DNA of 64,000 nt, taken from the NCBI RefSeq assembly GCF_000582685.1, contig NZ_KK073766.1, forward strand, positions 38,350-102,349. Reading direction: 5' to 3'. Numbering within the stretch: the stretch's first letter is position 1; each line of letters opens with the position of its first letter. A program made the translations under genes and the position numbers. The stretch is from [Scytonema hofmanni] UTEX 2349 (lineage in GTDB: Bacteria; Cyanobacteriota; Cyanobacteriia; Cyanobacteriales; Nostocaceae). The notes below the pieces were generated by a model. The model worked only from the letters and a program-made list of their open reading frames with translations, was not told the origin of the DNA and made no database searches. Below, one piece after another: positions 43,920-52,631 of the stretch.

Positions 43920-45227
43920 CAGGACTTACGCAACTGGCACAAATAGTGGGCAGGGCACAGCCCTGACACGCAACAATTTAAATCAAACCAAGCACATAGG
44001 AATACTTGGGCGTTTTAGTTGCTGAATTAAATAATTAGACAGCAAATTATGCTTGATTTGATAAATAGTTTGGCCAGTTCTATAGGCTAAATTTTTTAAC
44101 CTAACCCAAACCAACATTGCACAAGCAATATGATTTCTTTGAAGACGGGCTTTACGACACTGACAAGATTCAATGCCAGTTAGTTGTTTAATCTCCCTGT
44201 GAAACTCCTCTATTTTCCAACGAATTTTACACACTTCTTGTACAACATCCGTGGAACTTTGAGATAAATCGTTAGTTGCGACATAATCCGTTCTGTTGGT
44301 AGAAACAGTAACCCGGAATAGTTTCACTTTTTTCTCAGCGGGAAATGCTTTTATTTTGATTATTTTACCACACTCTAATTCTTCTTGGTTCCATTCTAAT
44401 AATTCAATACGTTTATATTTTTCTTTACCAAAACTGTCATCAACCAAACGATTAGTCTTTAAAGGACAATAATAAACTTTATCTAAACTATCGATATAAA
44501 GCATTAAACTGTGTACCGCATACCATGTATCCATCAAAACCGTATCAAACGGTAAAAGCTTATGATACACAAGGCTTTGGAGCATGTCTTTTACATGGTC
44601 TATCTTGGTTTTGCCATCAACATCAGGATTAAATATTCGATAATCTATGACCCAAAATCTTTGAAGTGTAGGGTTGACATACACGCAGCTAACTACACCA
44701 ATGCCTTTAAGGACACCATGCTCATTACCACTATATAGTATAGCTGACTATTTCTATTTCTTCAGAATACCTTTTATCTAAAACGCTATCATCAAATATT
44801 ATGTAACCATTGGCATCAGACTCAACTACCTCTTTTACGTTATCCCATAATAAACGAGGTGTTAACTTTTCTGTTTTCAAATAATAGTTAATTGCATCAT
44901 GGCTAATACTCTCGCTGAGGCTCTGCCAAATTGGTAATTGTATAATTAATTTGACTACTTAATAAGTATTGGCACTAATTAAGCTTGAGTTATCTCATTA
45001 CCTTAAGCAACATTTATCTAATACAACCTCTACCTATTTTCTCATAAATATTTCACTCTTTGTTTCCTTTTGCAGCGACTTCTCATGCGTTGACTAAGCT
45101 TTCGGAATCGGATTAAATTAATACTCATGTACTATCAACTAGCGATCGCCCTGTGCCTGTTGCGTTACTTATATAGTACAAAAGCACTACATTTTAGCGA
45201 TCGCCTGTGTCAGTTGCGTAAGTCCTG
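43920..45227 (-). mobile_element. IS701-like insertion sequence, 1308 bp
   Basis: The ends are CAGGACTTACGCAACTG and CAGTTGCGTAAGTCCTG, exact inverted repeats, flanked by direct repeats TAAAA (43915-43919 and 45228-45232). Removing the IS and one TAAAA fuses two coding fragments of an NADH dehydrogenase in frame, which confirms the boundaries. The transposase inside is frameshifted. Near the right end an imperfect second copy of the terminal region occurs (CGATCGCCCTGTGCCTGTTG). Confidence 0.9.
43983..44960 (-). pseudogene. IS701-like DDE transposase, frameshifted
   Basis: The upstream part reads SESISHDAINYYLKTEKLTP and GYIIFDDSVLDKRYSEEIEI, with the first catalytic Asp in FDDSVLD. Near 44745 the frame breaks, and the continuation YSGNEHGVLKGIGVVSCVYV runs in another frame into the 233-codon ORF. 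That part has VLMDTWYAV with the second Asp and KIRWKIEEFHREIKQLTG with the catalytic Glu region, ending at 43983. The element is probably not autonomous. Confidence 0.82.
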
Positions 45228-45353
45228 TAAAATAATCGGATGGGAATAATTTTGCTGGCTTAAGTGTAAAGCTGTAAACAGTCCAGCGAAGCCACCACCC
45301 AGGATGACTGTGAGATGAGACTGAGACGCTCGAGAAGAATAATTGAGAATGTA
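45228..45353 (-). pseudogene. Type II NADH dehydrogenase fragment, N-terminal part
   Basis: The minus-strand frame reads SHLTVILGGGFAGLFTALHL, the FAD-binding GxGxxG region of NDH-2-type enzymes, then SQQNYSHPIIL up to the IS. No start codon is certain. It joins seamlessly to 43791-43919 after removal of the IS. NDH-2 oxidises NADH and passes electrons to quinone at the membrane; this copy is dead. Confidence 0.8.
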
Positions 45354-45361
45354 TCGCTAAG

Positions 45362-46582
45362 ATGCAGAAACCACCCATGCCGAAAAACTGGATTATTAAA
45401 GTAGACAACTATTTCCATGCAAACCCCAATTGCATTATCGCCACCGCCCATGTGGACACGTTTCCCACAAACCTACCCCTAGAACCCAACATCCGGGAAC
45501 CAAACCGCAAAAGTGCAACCTACAGACAAATCTTCGACTCACTGACGACCGAACCTGTAAAATTCTTCTCTCGTCACAGTGGAATCGTTCTGTCAGCCAA
45601 TAAAGTTAAACCTAGCAAAAACAAAACCGAACTGGAGTTAGAAGTCTTAGAAGCTAGCGAGGGGGGTAGCGATGGCATTATCAATGGAGGTCACACAGTT
45701 TTAGCTTTTGAGCAAGCTAAAAATTACAAATATGACCTCAGCCTTGCCAGAGTCAAAGTTACCATCCACATTGGCCTCCAGGAAGAGGAAGCTAAAGATA
45801 TAGCCCTCGCCTCAAATACCACATCGCCAGTGGATTCTCGCTCCAAAGTCAACGCCAGGGGAGATTACAAATTTATCAAGCAGTATTTAGCCCAGTTAGA
45901 ACAGAAAGAAGATAGAAAATTTAGAATAGCCTATTACCAAAACCAAAGCGGCGCTCCTAGAAATGCTCAGTGTAATGTTAACCACTTATTCAAGCTTCTA
46001 AACTGCCTCGACAGAAATAGATACAACCCCGACGGCAATAAACGAAGCAAGCACCCTACAGGTACGAATACCCCAAGCCAAATCACAGACACTGAGAGGG
46101 AAAGATTAACTCTTCTACTGCCTCTACTTCCCAAAGCTCTGTGGATTGAGCAAAGACTGTACGAAATCATCCAAGAACATATCAGCAACCCCAGAAGAAA
46201 AGGTGTCAACGACTTAGCATCAATCGATACGCGCAAAAATACCCTTCTCCCCGACAGCAAGTACTCGTTTGGGTTTGGTGCGCCAACCGACCTGGCACTA
46301 CCCATAATTGCATCCTATCGGGTATTCCTAGACCAAGACTATAACTGGATTATCATGTTTGACGAATTCGCCGAAAACTTTCTCCAACACCTGTGGGTTA
46401 ACTATTACCGTAAATACTTGATATCGGAGAAAACAGCAGGAAATACAGTGGGGACTAAAATTTGTCGCAATCAAGAAATTTGGGAAAGTCTGTACATTTC
46501 GGCCCAAAGTTATTTAAACCAACATTTGGTGAAAATTGTCAATTCCGCCAAGCGTGAAGAATTAACGCTCACACAAGGCTAA
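45362..46582 (+). CDS. AIPR-like abortive-infection protein
   Basis: This 406-residue protein shares the AIPR signature region: FFSRHSGIVLSANKVKPSKN, then GGSDGIINGGHTVLAFEQAK near residue 110, where AIPR proteins have a conserved N/Q-GG-QT segment. A later NTTSPVDSRSKVNARGDYK block fits the same family. The family takes its name from lactococcal abortive infection phage resistance. No partner nuclease or antitoxin is next to it. It starts 130 bases from the IS in the NADH dehydrogenase remnant. ATG 45362 or the internal ATG at residue 6 are both possible starts. Confidence 0.6.
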   Translation: MQKPPMPKNWIIKVDNYFHANPNCIIATAHVDTFPTNLPLEPNIREPNRKSATYRQIFDSLTTEPVKFFSRHSGIVLSANKVKPSKNKTELELEVLEASEGGSDGIINGGHTVLAFEQAKNYKYDLSLARVKVTIHIGLQEEEAKDIALASNTTSPVDSRSKVNARGDYKFIKQYLAQLEQKEDRKFRIAYYQNQSGAPRNAQCNVNHLFKLLNCLDRNRYNPDGNKRSKHPTGTNTPSQITDTERERLTLLLPLLPKALWIEQRLYEIIQEHISNPRRKGVNDLASIDTRKNTLLPDSKYSFGFGAPTDLALPIIASYRVFLDQDYNWIIMFDEFAENFLQHLWVNYYRKYLISEKTAGNTVGTKICRNQEIWESLYISAQSYLNQHLVKIVNSAKREELTLTQG

Positions 46583-46639
46583 AATCTCCACTAAATAATT
46601 ACAGCAGATGTGGATTATTATTTTCCCAACCGCTAGAGA

Positions 46640-46828
46640 ATTAATTCGACGGAGCAGCTAATTGAGCTATGGGTGCATTCTGTCACTATTAAAAGCGACC
46701 AAATGCGACGAGCATATCGGCAAATTGGTTATGAGCTTGGTGATTATATGCAGTCGCGGTTTGGGATATCTGATTTATGGCAGCGAACGCCGCTTTCTAG
46801 CGTCGGCTGCGCTCCCGTTCAACCCTAA
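46640..46828 (+). pseudogene. Small coding remnant, possibly integrase-like
   Basis: A plus-strand frame reads STEQLIELWVHSVTIKSDQM, then RRAYRQIGYELGDYMQSRFG. It ends in a GCCGCTTTCTAGCGTCGGCT dispersed repeat and a stop. The Arg-Ala-Tyr segment resembles the core-binding domain of tyrosine recombinases. It has no start and no continuation. Confidence 0.35.
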
Positions 46829-46863
46829 CGTCAATGCCTAAGCAATAACCCGCCTGGCTCCGA

Positions 46864-49176
46864 TTATGACCCCTCTCGAATCACCAAATCAATCGCAGAG
46901 TCAATTAACTCAACCGCATAGGTCTCATAGTGATAAGTCTTAAACCGAAACTTGCCCACAATTTCGAGTTGCTTGGACGGGCAATGTCCATATTTGTCCG
47001 AATACAGTTGTAGTACGATAGTACCAATAGTCGTCATCTGTCCTGGGGTGGCAGCAGTGAGTCCGCGTTCGCGCAGTCTAGACGCGACGGTGATGGTAGA
47101 AGGTGTTGCACAAGCAACTCCCCTAGCTTTGCCTAAGCGCGAGCATATTTTGATAAGTTCATCTTCTTGTGAGATGAGTAGAGTCATTAGCCCAGTAAAC
47201 CTTTTTGCTGGTTTATCTGTTGCCACGGCAATCTTTAATGCTTCTGGTTGTCCAACCACGATAAATGTACCCTGAGCGCGAGTCATGGTAGTGTAAAGCA
47301 GTTGACGGGTTAGCATACGTGCGTTAGACATGAGTAATGGGAAAATCACATACGGAAATTCACTGCCCTGGCTCTTATGGCAAGTTATACAAAACGAATG
47401 CATGATTTGCTCAAAGTGACCAGGATAGTAGTCAACAATCGCGCCTCCCTCAAATGAAATCCTTACCTTTTGTTTTTCCTCTTCTACAGCAGTAACCCTC
47501 CCTGTCTCGCCGTTCATCACTGCCGGAACAGTATCGTAACGATTTTTTAGTTGTATCACCCGATCACCCACTCGGTAGACGACTGACCCGGAAACGACTT
47601 CTTTTTGGTCGGATTTTTTTGGATTGAAGATGGGTCCAAGCAGCTTATTGAGATTGTGAACTCCAGCTGCTCCTTCCTTTTGGGGTGCTAACACCATCAC
47701 TTGTTGATTTAAATCGACATTCTCACGGCTCATAGCTTGGACTAACTCGACGATGGTGTTAGCCGTTGCTTGTGGTGAAGGAGTTTCCAGCATGGCGCAG
47801 TCCCCCACATCCATCCACTCCGATACCTGATTAAATTTGTGCAGTGTCGGAACTGTGCCAAAATTTACGTCGCTTGCGGCATAGATAATCGGGCTTTCGT
47901 GTCGCTGTCGATAAATGGTCTGCAATCTCGTTGTCGGTACTATTTCAGAATAAAGCAAGTCTCGCAATACCATTCCAGCCCCGACACTAGGTAATTGGTC
48001 AGAGTCTCCTACCAGCAAAATTTGGGTTTTTGGCGGTAAAGCTTTTAGTAGGGAATTGAATAGGAATATGTCCACCATTGAAAATTCATCAACAATTAGC
48101 CAATCAATTGCAAGAAGATTATGCTCGTTATAGTGAAAGGTTTGCCCAAGTCCCTGCCATTGAAGTAGACGGTGAATGGTAGTTGCTTCCATGCCAGTTG
48201 CGTTTTTCATCCGGTTGGCAGCCTTCCCCGTAGGGGCTGCAAGAGCTATACTTGCCCCAATGGATGTTAACCATTGCACTCCTGTTTTTAGCACATGGGT
48301 TTTGCCGCGTCCTGGCCCGCCTGTAATTATACTAATAGGATGTTTAACTGCCATCAATAAGGCGCTAATCTGTTCATGACTCAAGCGTGAGAGTTGACGA
48401 TATTCAGCCCCTTCAAATTCGGCGAACCAGTGTTCTAAATGTTCTGTCGAGTAAGTTGGTTGGTTAATTAAAGTTTGAATTTTTAACGCTACAGAGAGTT
48501 CAGCGCGGTAGGCGGCTCTTAGATAAACACTATTGGCTACTTCACCATAAACTAAAGTTTGGTTCTCAATTAACTTCAGAAGAATGGTACTTAAAGATTT
48601 ATAGTCGGGTATGTGGTCAGGACGCTCTAACAAAGATACAGCACGTGCTAGTAATTGGGATTCAGGCAGAAAACAATTGCCCTCACTTAAGGCATCCTTC
48701 AAAACATGGAGCAAACCTTTAGAGTACCGAGTTTTACATTTTACCGACATACCGAGGGAGAGTGCTAACTGATCAGCAGTTTTAAAGCCGATGCCTTCAA
48801 TGTCATCAATTAACTTGTAAGGGTCGCTTTTGAGTACTGAAGAAGTTTTGTGTCCGTAATGGTCACAAATCTTTAAAGTTAACCTCAGTGATGTTCCCAC
48901 TGCCAAAAGCTGGGCAATAGCTGCTCTTAGAGGATTAGCTTTACTCTGTGACCAAACTTTGGTAATTGCAGCGATTCGATATTTACCAAGTCCAGGGACT
49001 TCTTCAAGTCTTTCTGGATTGGTATCTAACACCAATAAGGTGTCAGAGCCAAAGTGGTTTACAAGAGTTTGGGCAGTTTTCTTTCCAATTCCACGAAAAA
49101 GTCCACTTTCTAAATACTGCTGGATTTCGACCAAGGTTAGTTCTGGAAGTTTATCGATTTTAGGGAACGAAATCAT
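46864..49176 (-). CDS. RecD2-like ATP-dependent DNA helicase
   Basis: The 770-residue protein has an N-terminal helix-hairpin-helix region (GIGKKTAQTLVNHFG and EEVPGLGKYRIAAI, residues 30-70) and more HhH-like motifs to about 140. Walker A lies near 284 (ITGGPGRGKTHVLKTG), with Arg where Thr is usual, DEFSMVD near 363, LVGDSDQLPSVGAG near 390, and a UvrD_C_2-type end with HKSQGSEFPYVIFPL. RecD2 proteins are 5'-3' SF1B helicases acting on DNA repair or transfer intermediates without RecBC. A C-terminal region of 80 residues is unassigned. It is intact, unlike its neighbours. Confidence 0.85.
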   Translation of the reverse strand: MISFPKIDKLPELTLVEIQQYLESGLFRGIGKKTAQTLVNHFGSDTLLVLDTNPERLEEVPGLGKYRIAAITKVWSQSKANPLRAAIAQLLAVGTSLRLTLKICDHYGHKTSSVLKSDPYKLIDDIEGIGFKTADQLALSLGMSVKCKTRYSKGLLHVLKDALSEGNCFLPESQLLARAVSLLERPDHIPDYKSLSTILLKLIENQTLVYGEVANSVYLRAAYRAELSVALKIQTLINQPTYSTEHLEHWFAEFEGAEYRQLSRLSHEQISALLMAVKHPISIITGGPGRGKTHVLKTGVQWLTSIGASIALAAPTGKAANRMKNATGMEATTIHRLLQWQGLGQTFHYNEHNLLAIDWLIVDEFSMVDIFLFNSLLKALPPKTQILLVGDSDQLPSVGAGMVLRDLLYSEIVPTTRLQTIYRQRHESPIIYAASDVNFGTVPTLHKFNQVSEWMDVGDCAMLETPSPQATANTIVELVQAMSRENVDLNQQVMVLAPQKEGAAGVHNLNKLLGPIFNPKKSDQKEVVSGSVVYRVGDRVIQLKNRYDTVPAVMNGETGRVTAVEEEKQKVRISFEGGAIVDYYPGHFEQIMHSFCITCHKSQGSEFPYVIFPLLMSNARMLTRQLLYTTMTRAQGTFIVVGQPEALKIAVATDKPAKRFTGLMTLLISQEDELIKICSRLGKARGVACATPSTITVASRLRERGLTAATPGQMTTIGTIVLQLYSDKYGHCPSKQLEIVGKFRFKTYHYETYAVELIDSAIDLVIREGS

Positions 49177-49277
49177 GAGTATTTAGCAGTTGAAATTGTC
49201 AAATGTCGTGGGATGAGCATCAATTGAAAAAAAGGGTAAGAAACTGTAACTTAATTTCTGGACAAAGCTAACCATTG

Positions 49278-49442
49278 CTACTCATTTTTGGGTAGCTTTT
49301 CTCGTGCCATACGTTCTATAACATCACTCAAGCTTCCAGCCAGCATTTCTATCTGTTTTTCTTCTAACCACTCAATAGCTGTTTGAGTCAAAGTCATGGT
49401 AAACCTACGTTTTGGTTCTGCATAAATCTTTTTTCTAGCCAT
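49278..49442 (-). CDS. Small divergent RHH-like protein in TnpB element 2
   Basis: The 54-residue ORF reads MARKKIYAEPKRRFTMTLTQ, then TAIEWLEEKQIEMLAGSLSD and ends in REKLPKNE. A basic start, one strand (RRFTMTLT) and two helices fit a CopG-type ribbon-helix-helix protein. It is divergent from tnpB, with 61 bases between starts. The sequence differs from the ORF at the same place in element 1. Confidence 0.6.
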   Translation of the reverse strand: MARKKIYAEPKRRFTMTLTQTAIEWLEEKQIEMLAGSLSDVIERMAREKLPKNE

Positions 49443-49444
49443 GT

Positions 49445-49503
49445 TACCAAGTTCTAATAACTCATGTATAATACGAGTATAACAACATTGAACGGTCGAA
49501 TCA
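49445..49503 (+). promoter_or_regulatory. Probable tnpB promoter, element 2
   Basis: The short divergent spacer contains CTCATGTATAATACGAG with a good -10 box (TATAAT) and a CGAGTATAACAACATTGAA stretch before tnpB. The RHH-like protein encoded opposite could bind here. Confidence 0.4.
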
Positions 49504-50727
49504 ATGCAACTTGTAGAAAAACACGTAATTAACCGACAGCATAAGTTTTGGAAAAAGTGCGACTATTTGGCGTTACAGTCCAAACATCTTTACAACGCTG
49601 CTAACTATATTCAACGTCAATATTTCTTTGAAACGAAAAAGTATTACAACTCGATTGACATCTACCATCAAACCAAGAATTTAGAAGCGTATCGGTATGT
49701 ACCGACCAAAGTTAGCAAGCAGATTGTGCGTAAAGTTTCAGAAGCCTGGTCATGTTGGTTAGCAGCGTTAAAAGATTGGTCAAAGTATCCAGAAAAGTAT
49801 TTAGGTAAGCCGAAAATGCCTGGATATAAACATAAAGAACGTGGTCGAAACATTGTAGTGTATCCAAGAGACGCAATTTCAAAACCTGCTCTGAAAAAAA
49901 GAATAATCAAGCTTTCTCAAACTGATATTGAGTTTCCAACTCAAGCTAATAATGTAGACCAAGTTCGGATTGTTCCTAAGCTAAATCATTATGTTATTGA
50001 AGTTGTTTACACCGTTGAAGATACCGCTAAATCAGATGGTAAATATATTGCTGGTGTAGACCTTGGTTTAAATAATTTGATGGCTATAACATCCAATCAG
50101 TCCGGTGTCAAACCGTTACTGGTAAACGGTAGACCATTAAAAAGTCTTAACCAATTCTTCAATAAACGAGTTGCTGCATCACAATCAATCGAAGCTTGGA
50201 GACAGGTTAAAGAGCTAAACAGCAAGCGTGACAGAAGAATTGATAACTATCTCCATACTGTCAGCCGTAGAGTAATTGATTGGTGTCAATTAAATGGGAT
50301 TGGTCAGTTAATTATCGGCAATAACCAAGGATGGAAACAAGATATCAATATTGGGAAAAAGAACAATCAGGAATTTACCAAGATACCTCATGCAAAACTA
50401 ATTAGTATGTTGACCTATAAGGCACAATTAGTAGGGATTGAAGTAACTATTACTGAAGAAAGTTACACTTCAAAAGCTAGTGCATTGGATAGTGACGAGT
50501 TACCGAAATATGGCGATAAAAAAGAACACAAGCCAGTATTTAGTGGCAAGCGCGTCAAACGTGGTTTATACAAGACGGACACTGGTAGAACAATAAATGC
50601 TGATACCAATGGAAGCTTAAATATAGCTCGTAAAGTAATCCCAAACTTTATGGATGGGATAGTGGGATTGCCGTTTATCCCAGTAGTTTTAGGACTTTGG
50701 ACTAAAATTACAAACGTTATTGTTTAG
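49504..50727 (+). CDS. tnpB: TnpB-like RNA-guided nuclease, second copy
   Basis: The 407-residue protein is collinear with the tnpB at 32845 and identical over long stretches (for example DADTNGSLN-type and VIPNFMDGIVGLPF regions). RuvC Asp residues lie in AGVDLGLNNLMAI and NADTNGSLNIARK. The usual RuvC-II Glu position reads QLIIGNNQGWKQ and the zinc-ribbon cysteines are absent; TEESYTSKASALDSDE may supply an alternative glutamate. Copies with an intact frame at two sites suggest recent activity or selection. Substitutions relative to copy 1 are scattered, so this is not a very recent duplicate. Confidence 0.85.
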   Translation: MQLVEKHVINRQHKFWKKCDYLALQSKHLYNAANYIQRQYFFETKKYYNSIDIYHQTKNLEAYRYVPTKVSKQIVRKVSEAWSCWLAALKDWSKYPEKYLGKPKMPGYKHKERGRNIVVYPRDAISKPALKKRIIKLSQTDIEFPTQANNVDQVRIVPKLNHYVIEVVYTVEDTAKSDGKYIAGVDLGLNNLMAITSNQSGVKPLLVNGRPLKSLNQFFNKRVAASQSIEAWRQVKELNSKRDRRIDNYLHTVSRRVIDWCQLNGIGQLIIGNNQGWKQDINIGKKNNQEFTKIPHAKLISMLTYKAQLVGIEVTITEESYTSKASALDSDELPKYGDKKEHKPVFSGKRVKRGLYKTDTGRTINADTNGSLNIARKVIPNFMDGIVGLPFIPVVLGLWTKITNVIV

Positions 50728-50949
50728 TATTGGCTATCTATGGGTAGCTTTGTACAGATTTTCACGAGCGGTAATATCTATCAAAACACCATCTTCCCTA
50801 ATGCCAGCGTCCTTGCCTGATTGAACCAGCCATAACCTATATCATCACAATTTTAAATAAAATAGCAAGCACGAACAAAAATATACATTGCCAATTAACA
50901 TATCACCGTTATCTTAAGTTGTAATGGGGCAGGTAAACAAACTCAACTT

Positions 50950-51233
50950 ATGAGCCGAATCATCGCAGTCTTTAACCAGGCAAGAGGTGTTGCCAAAACC
51001 ACCCTTACCCAAAACCTGAGCTACCACCTAGCACAACTGGGACATCGCGTTCTGCTCATCGACATAAACCCCAAGCCAGCTTAACCATTAATATCGAAAA
51101 TTCATGGTATGGATTTAGCCCCAGCCTTGTCGCCCTTACATCGCTGCTGAATTCTGCACTATTCAAGCGTTGTGTTGAGGAACCGACATCGACGGAAAAA
51201 TTGACTCTAATGAGTGAAAAATCCCATGACTAA
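50950..51233 (+). pseudogene. ParA-family ATPase remnant
   Basis: ATG 50950 opens SRIIAVFNQARGVAKTTLTQ, a deviant Walker A in which AKTT replaces the usual GKTT of ParA/Soj proteins, then LSYHLAQLGHRVLLIDINP. One base is missing near 51070. In the next frame PQASLTINIENSW continues and, after an internal deletion, the frame ends with LTLMSEKSHD at 51233. ParA proteins partition plasmids and chromosomes; this one cannot work. Confidence 0.7.
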
Positions 51234-51235
51234 TA

Positions 51236-51270
51236 AAAAGGAGTGGTCAATCCCACTCCTGCTTTTTATA
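51236..51270 (+). terminator. Rho-independent terminator of the ParA remnant
   Basis: GGAGTGG (51240-51246) and CCACTCC (51253-51259) form a perfect seven-base stem with loop TCAATC, followed by TGCTTTTTATA. It lies directly after the ParA stop codon. Confidence 0.8.
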
Positions 51271-51494
51271 ATAATTTTCAAGCGAGGAAAGAGCGATCGC
51301 CCCATCTATTCTTTCGTTTGCTTTCGCGCTGAACCGACTATGCGCGAATTTCAACAAATGACCAAAATTTGAACCTGCACTCGTGCTGTTTTGCAGTAAG
51401 TTGGTTGTGCGAAAATTTATTCAGATCGAACGAGCAAAACAATCATCGGCACTTTTGCAGGTCTTAGCCTTACTAGCTTAAAACCAAAATCCTA
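51271..51494. other. Leader region of the CHAT-GUN4 gene
   Basis: No gene is recognised. The stretch contains one HIP1-like GCGATCGC and must hold the promoter of the gene at 51495, but no convincing box is seen. Confidence 0.35.
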
Positions 51495-52631
51495 ATGAAG
51501 AAGATTTTAATCTTATCAGCAAATCCTAAAGGCACAACACCGCTGCGTTTGAGCCAGGAGGTGCGTGAAATCCATGCTGGACTAGAACGAGCTATGCACC
51601 GAGATCGGTTTGTCTTAGAGCAGAAGTGGGCAGTGCGACCGAGGGACATTCAACGGGCTATGTTGGATCTCAATCCTTCTATTGTTCATTTTTCTGGGCA
51701 TGGAATGGGGGATGAGGGTCTGGTCTTTGAAGACGAAACAGGCTCGGCAAAGCTAGTCGATGGAGAAGCATTAGCGGGATTATTTGGTTTGTTTGCCGAA
51801 CAGGTAGAGTGTGTTGTTCTTAACAGTTGTTACTCCGAGGTACAAGCAAGTGCGATCGCCCAACACATTAACTATGTGATTGGCATGAAAAAGGCGATTG
51901 GAGATAGAGCAGCAATTGAATTTGCCGTAGGCTTTTATGATGCTCTAGGAGCAGGACGGTCTGTGGAATTTGCCCACAAATTAGGTTGCGCTGCAATTCG
52001 GTTGGCAGGTATTCCAGAACAACTAACCCCTATTCTTCACAAAAAGTCTAACATTAGTTATGATTTTGAGCCTGACGATGGCTCCAGTTTTGAGCAAGAA
52101 GACCACTATCATCGTCTACAGAAATTACTAAAAGCAGAGGCATGGCTAGAGGCGGATAAAGAAACCACGGCAATCATACTTAAGGTATCTGGTCAAGAAC
52201 GAGGGGGCTGGCTTGAACTCGAAGACATCAAGAGATTACCTTGCCGAGGTTTATATATCCTCAACCATCTCTGGTTAAAGTATAGTAATGGACGTTTTGG
52301 CTTCAGTGTGCAAAGACGCATTTGGGAAGATATTCAGGTTACCGAAGCCAAGGATTATCTAATAACATTGCTATACGGAAATGAACATGTGGCATATGCT
52401 GAAACCTATAAATATTTTAGTGATCGTATAGGATGGCACTCATTAAACTGCTTTCTTGATTATGACGAGCTTATCTTCACTAGAGAGGCGCCTGAAGGAC
52501 ACCTCCCATTCTTTGGCTTCTTTAAGCCTTTTTGGAGAACGCGTATATTTGAGTTTAGTATTGCTTCTGCTCTGTTTTCCAAAAATCCCAATCCACAGCG
52601 ACATCAGAGACTATTACCCACAACGAAATAG
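51495..52631 (+). CDS. CHAT-family protease-like domain fused to GUN4
   Basis: In this 378-residue protein, residues 1-185 form a CHAT domain: the start MKKILILSANPKGTTPLRLS, His in SIVHFSGHGMGDEGLVFED and Cys in ECVVLNSCYSEVQASAIA, the caspase-like dyad. Residues 205-350 form a GUN4 domain: YHRLQKLLKAEAWLEADKET, LWLKYSNGRFGFSVQRRIWE and IGWHSLNCFLDYDELIFTRE. GUN4 binds tetrapyrroles and regulates chlorophyll synthesis; fused copies are thought to be sensors. The last 20 residues (NPNPQRHQRLLPTTK) may result from a deletion, because methyltransferase debris begins at the stop codon. A light- or haem-sensing CHAT effector is a guess. Confidence 0.82.
   Translation: MKKILILSANPKGTTPLRLSQEVREIHAGLERAMHRDRFVLEQKWAVRPRDIQRAMLDLNPSIVHFSGHGMGDEGLVFEDETGSAKLVDGEALAGLFGLFAEQVECVVLNSCYSEVQASAIAQHINYVIGMKKAIGDRAAIEFAVGFYDALGAGRSVEFAHKLGCAAIRLAGIPEQLTPILHKKSNISYDFEPDDGSSFEQEDHYHRLQKLLKAEAWLEADKETTAIILKVSGQERGGWLELEDIKRLPCRGLYILNHLWLKYSNGRFGFSVQRRIWEDIQVTEAKDYLITLLYGNEHVAYAETYKYFSDRIGWHSLNCFLDYDELIFTREAPEGHLPFFGFFKPFWRTRIFEFSIASALFSKNPNPQRHQRLLPTTK

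Larger units (their letters stand above)
49257..50757 (+). mobile_element. IS200/IS605-superfamily TnpB element, copy 2
   Basis: The left end TCTGGACAAAGCTAA and right end TTGGCTATCTATGGGTAGCT plus TTGTACAGA match the ends of the copy at 32813-34325. No tnpA is present. It carries tnpB and a divergent RHH-like ORF. The bases following the right end would act as guide if a right-end RNA is made. Confidence 0.72.

Noticed and set aside
43778..43966. Plus-strand 62-codon ORF
   Set aside because: It overlaps the minus-strand NADH dehydrogenase remnant and the IS end, both supported by family similarity and target duplication.
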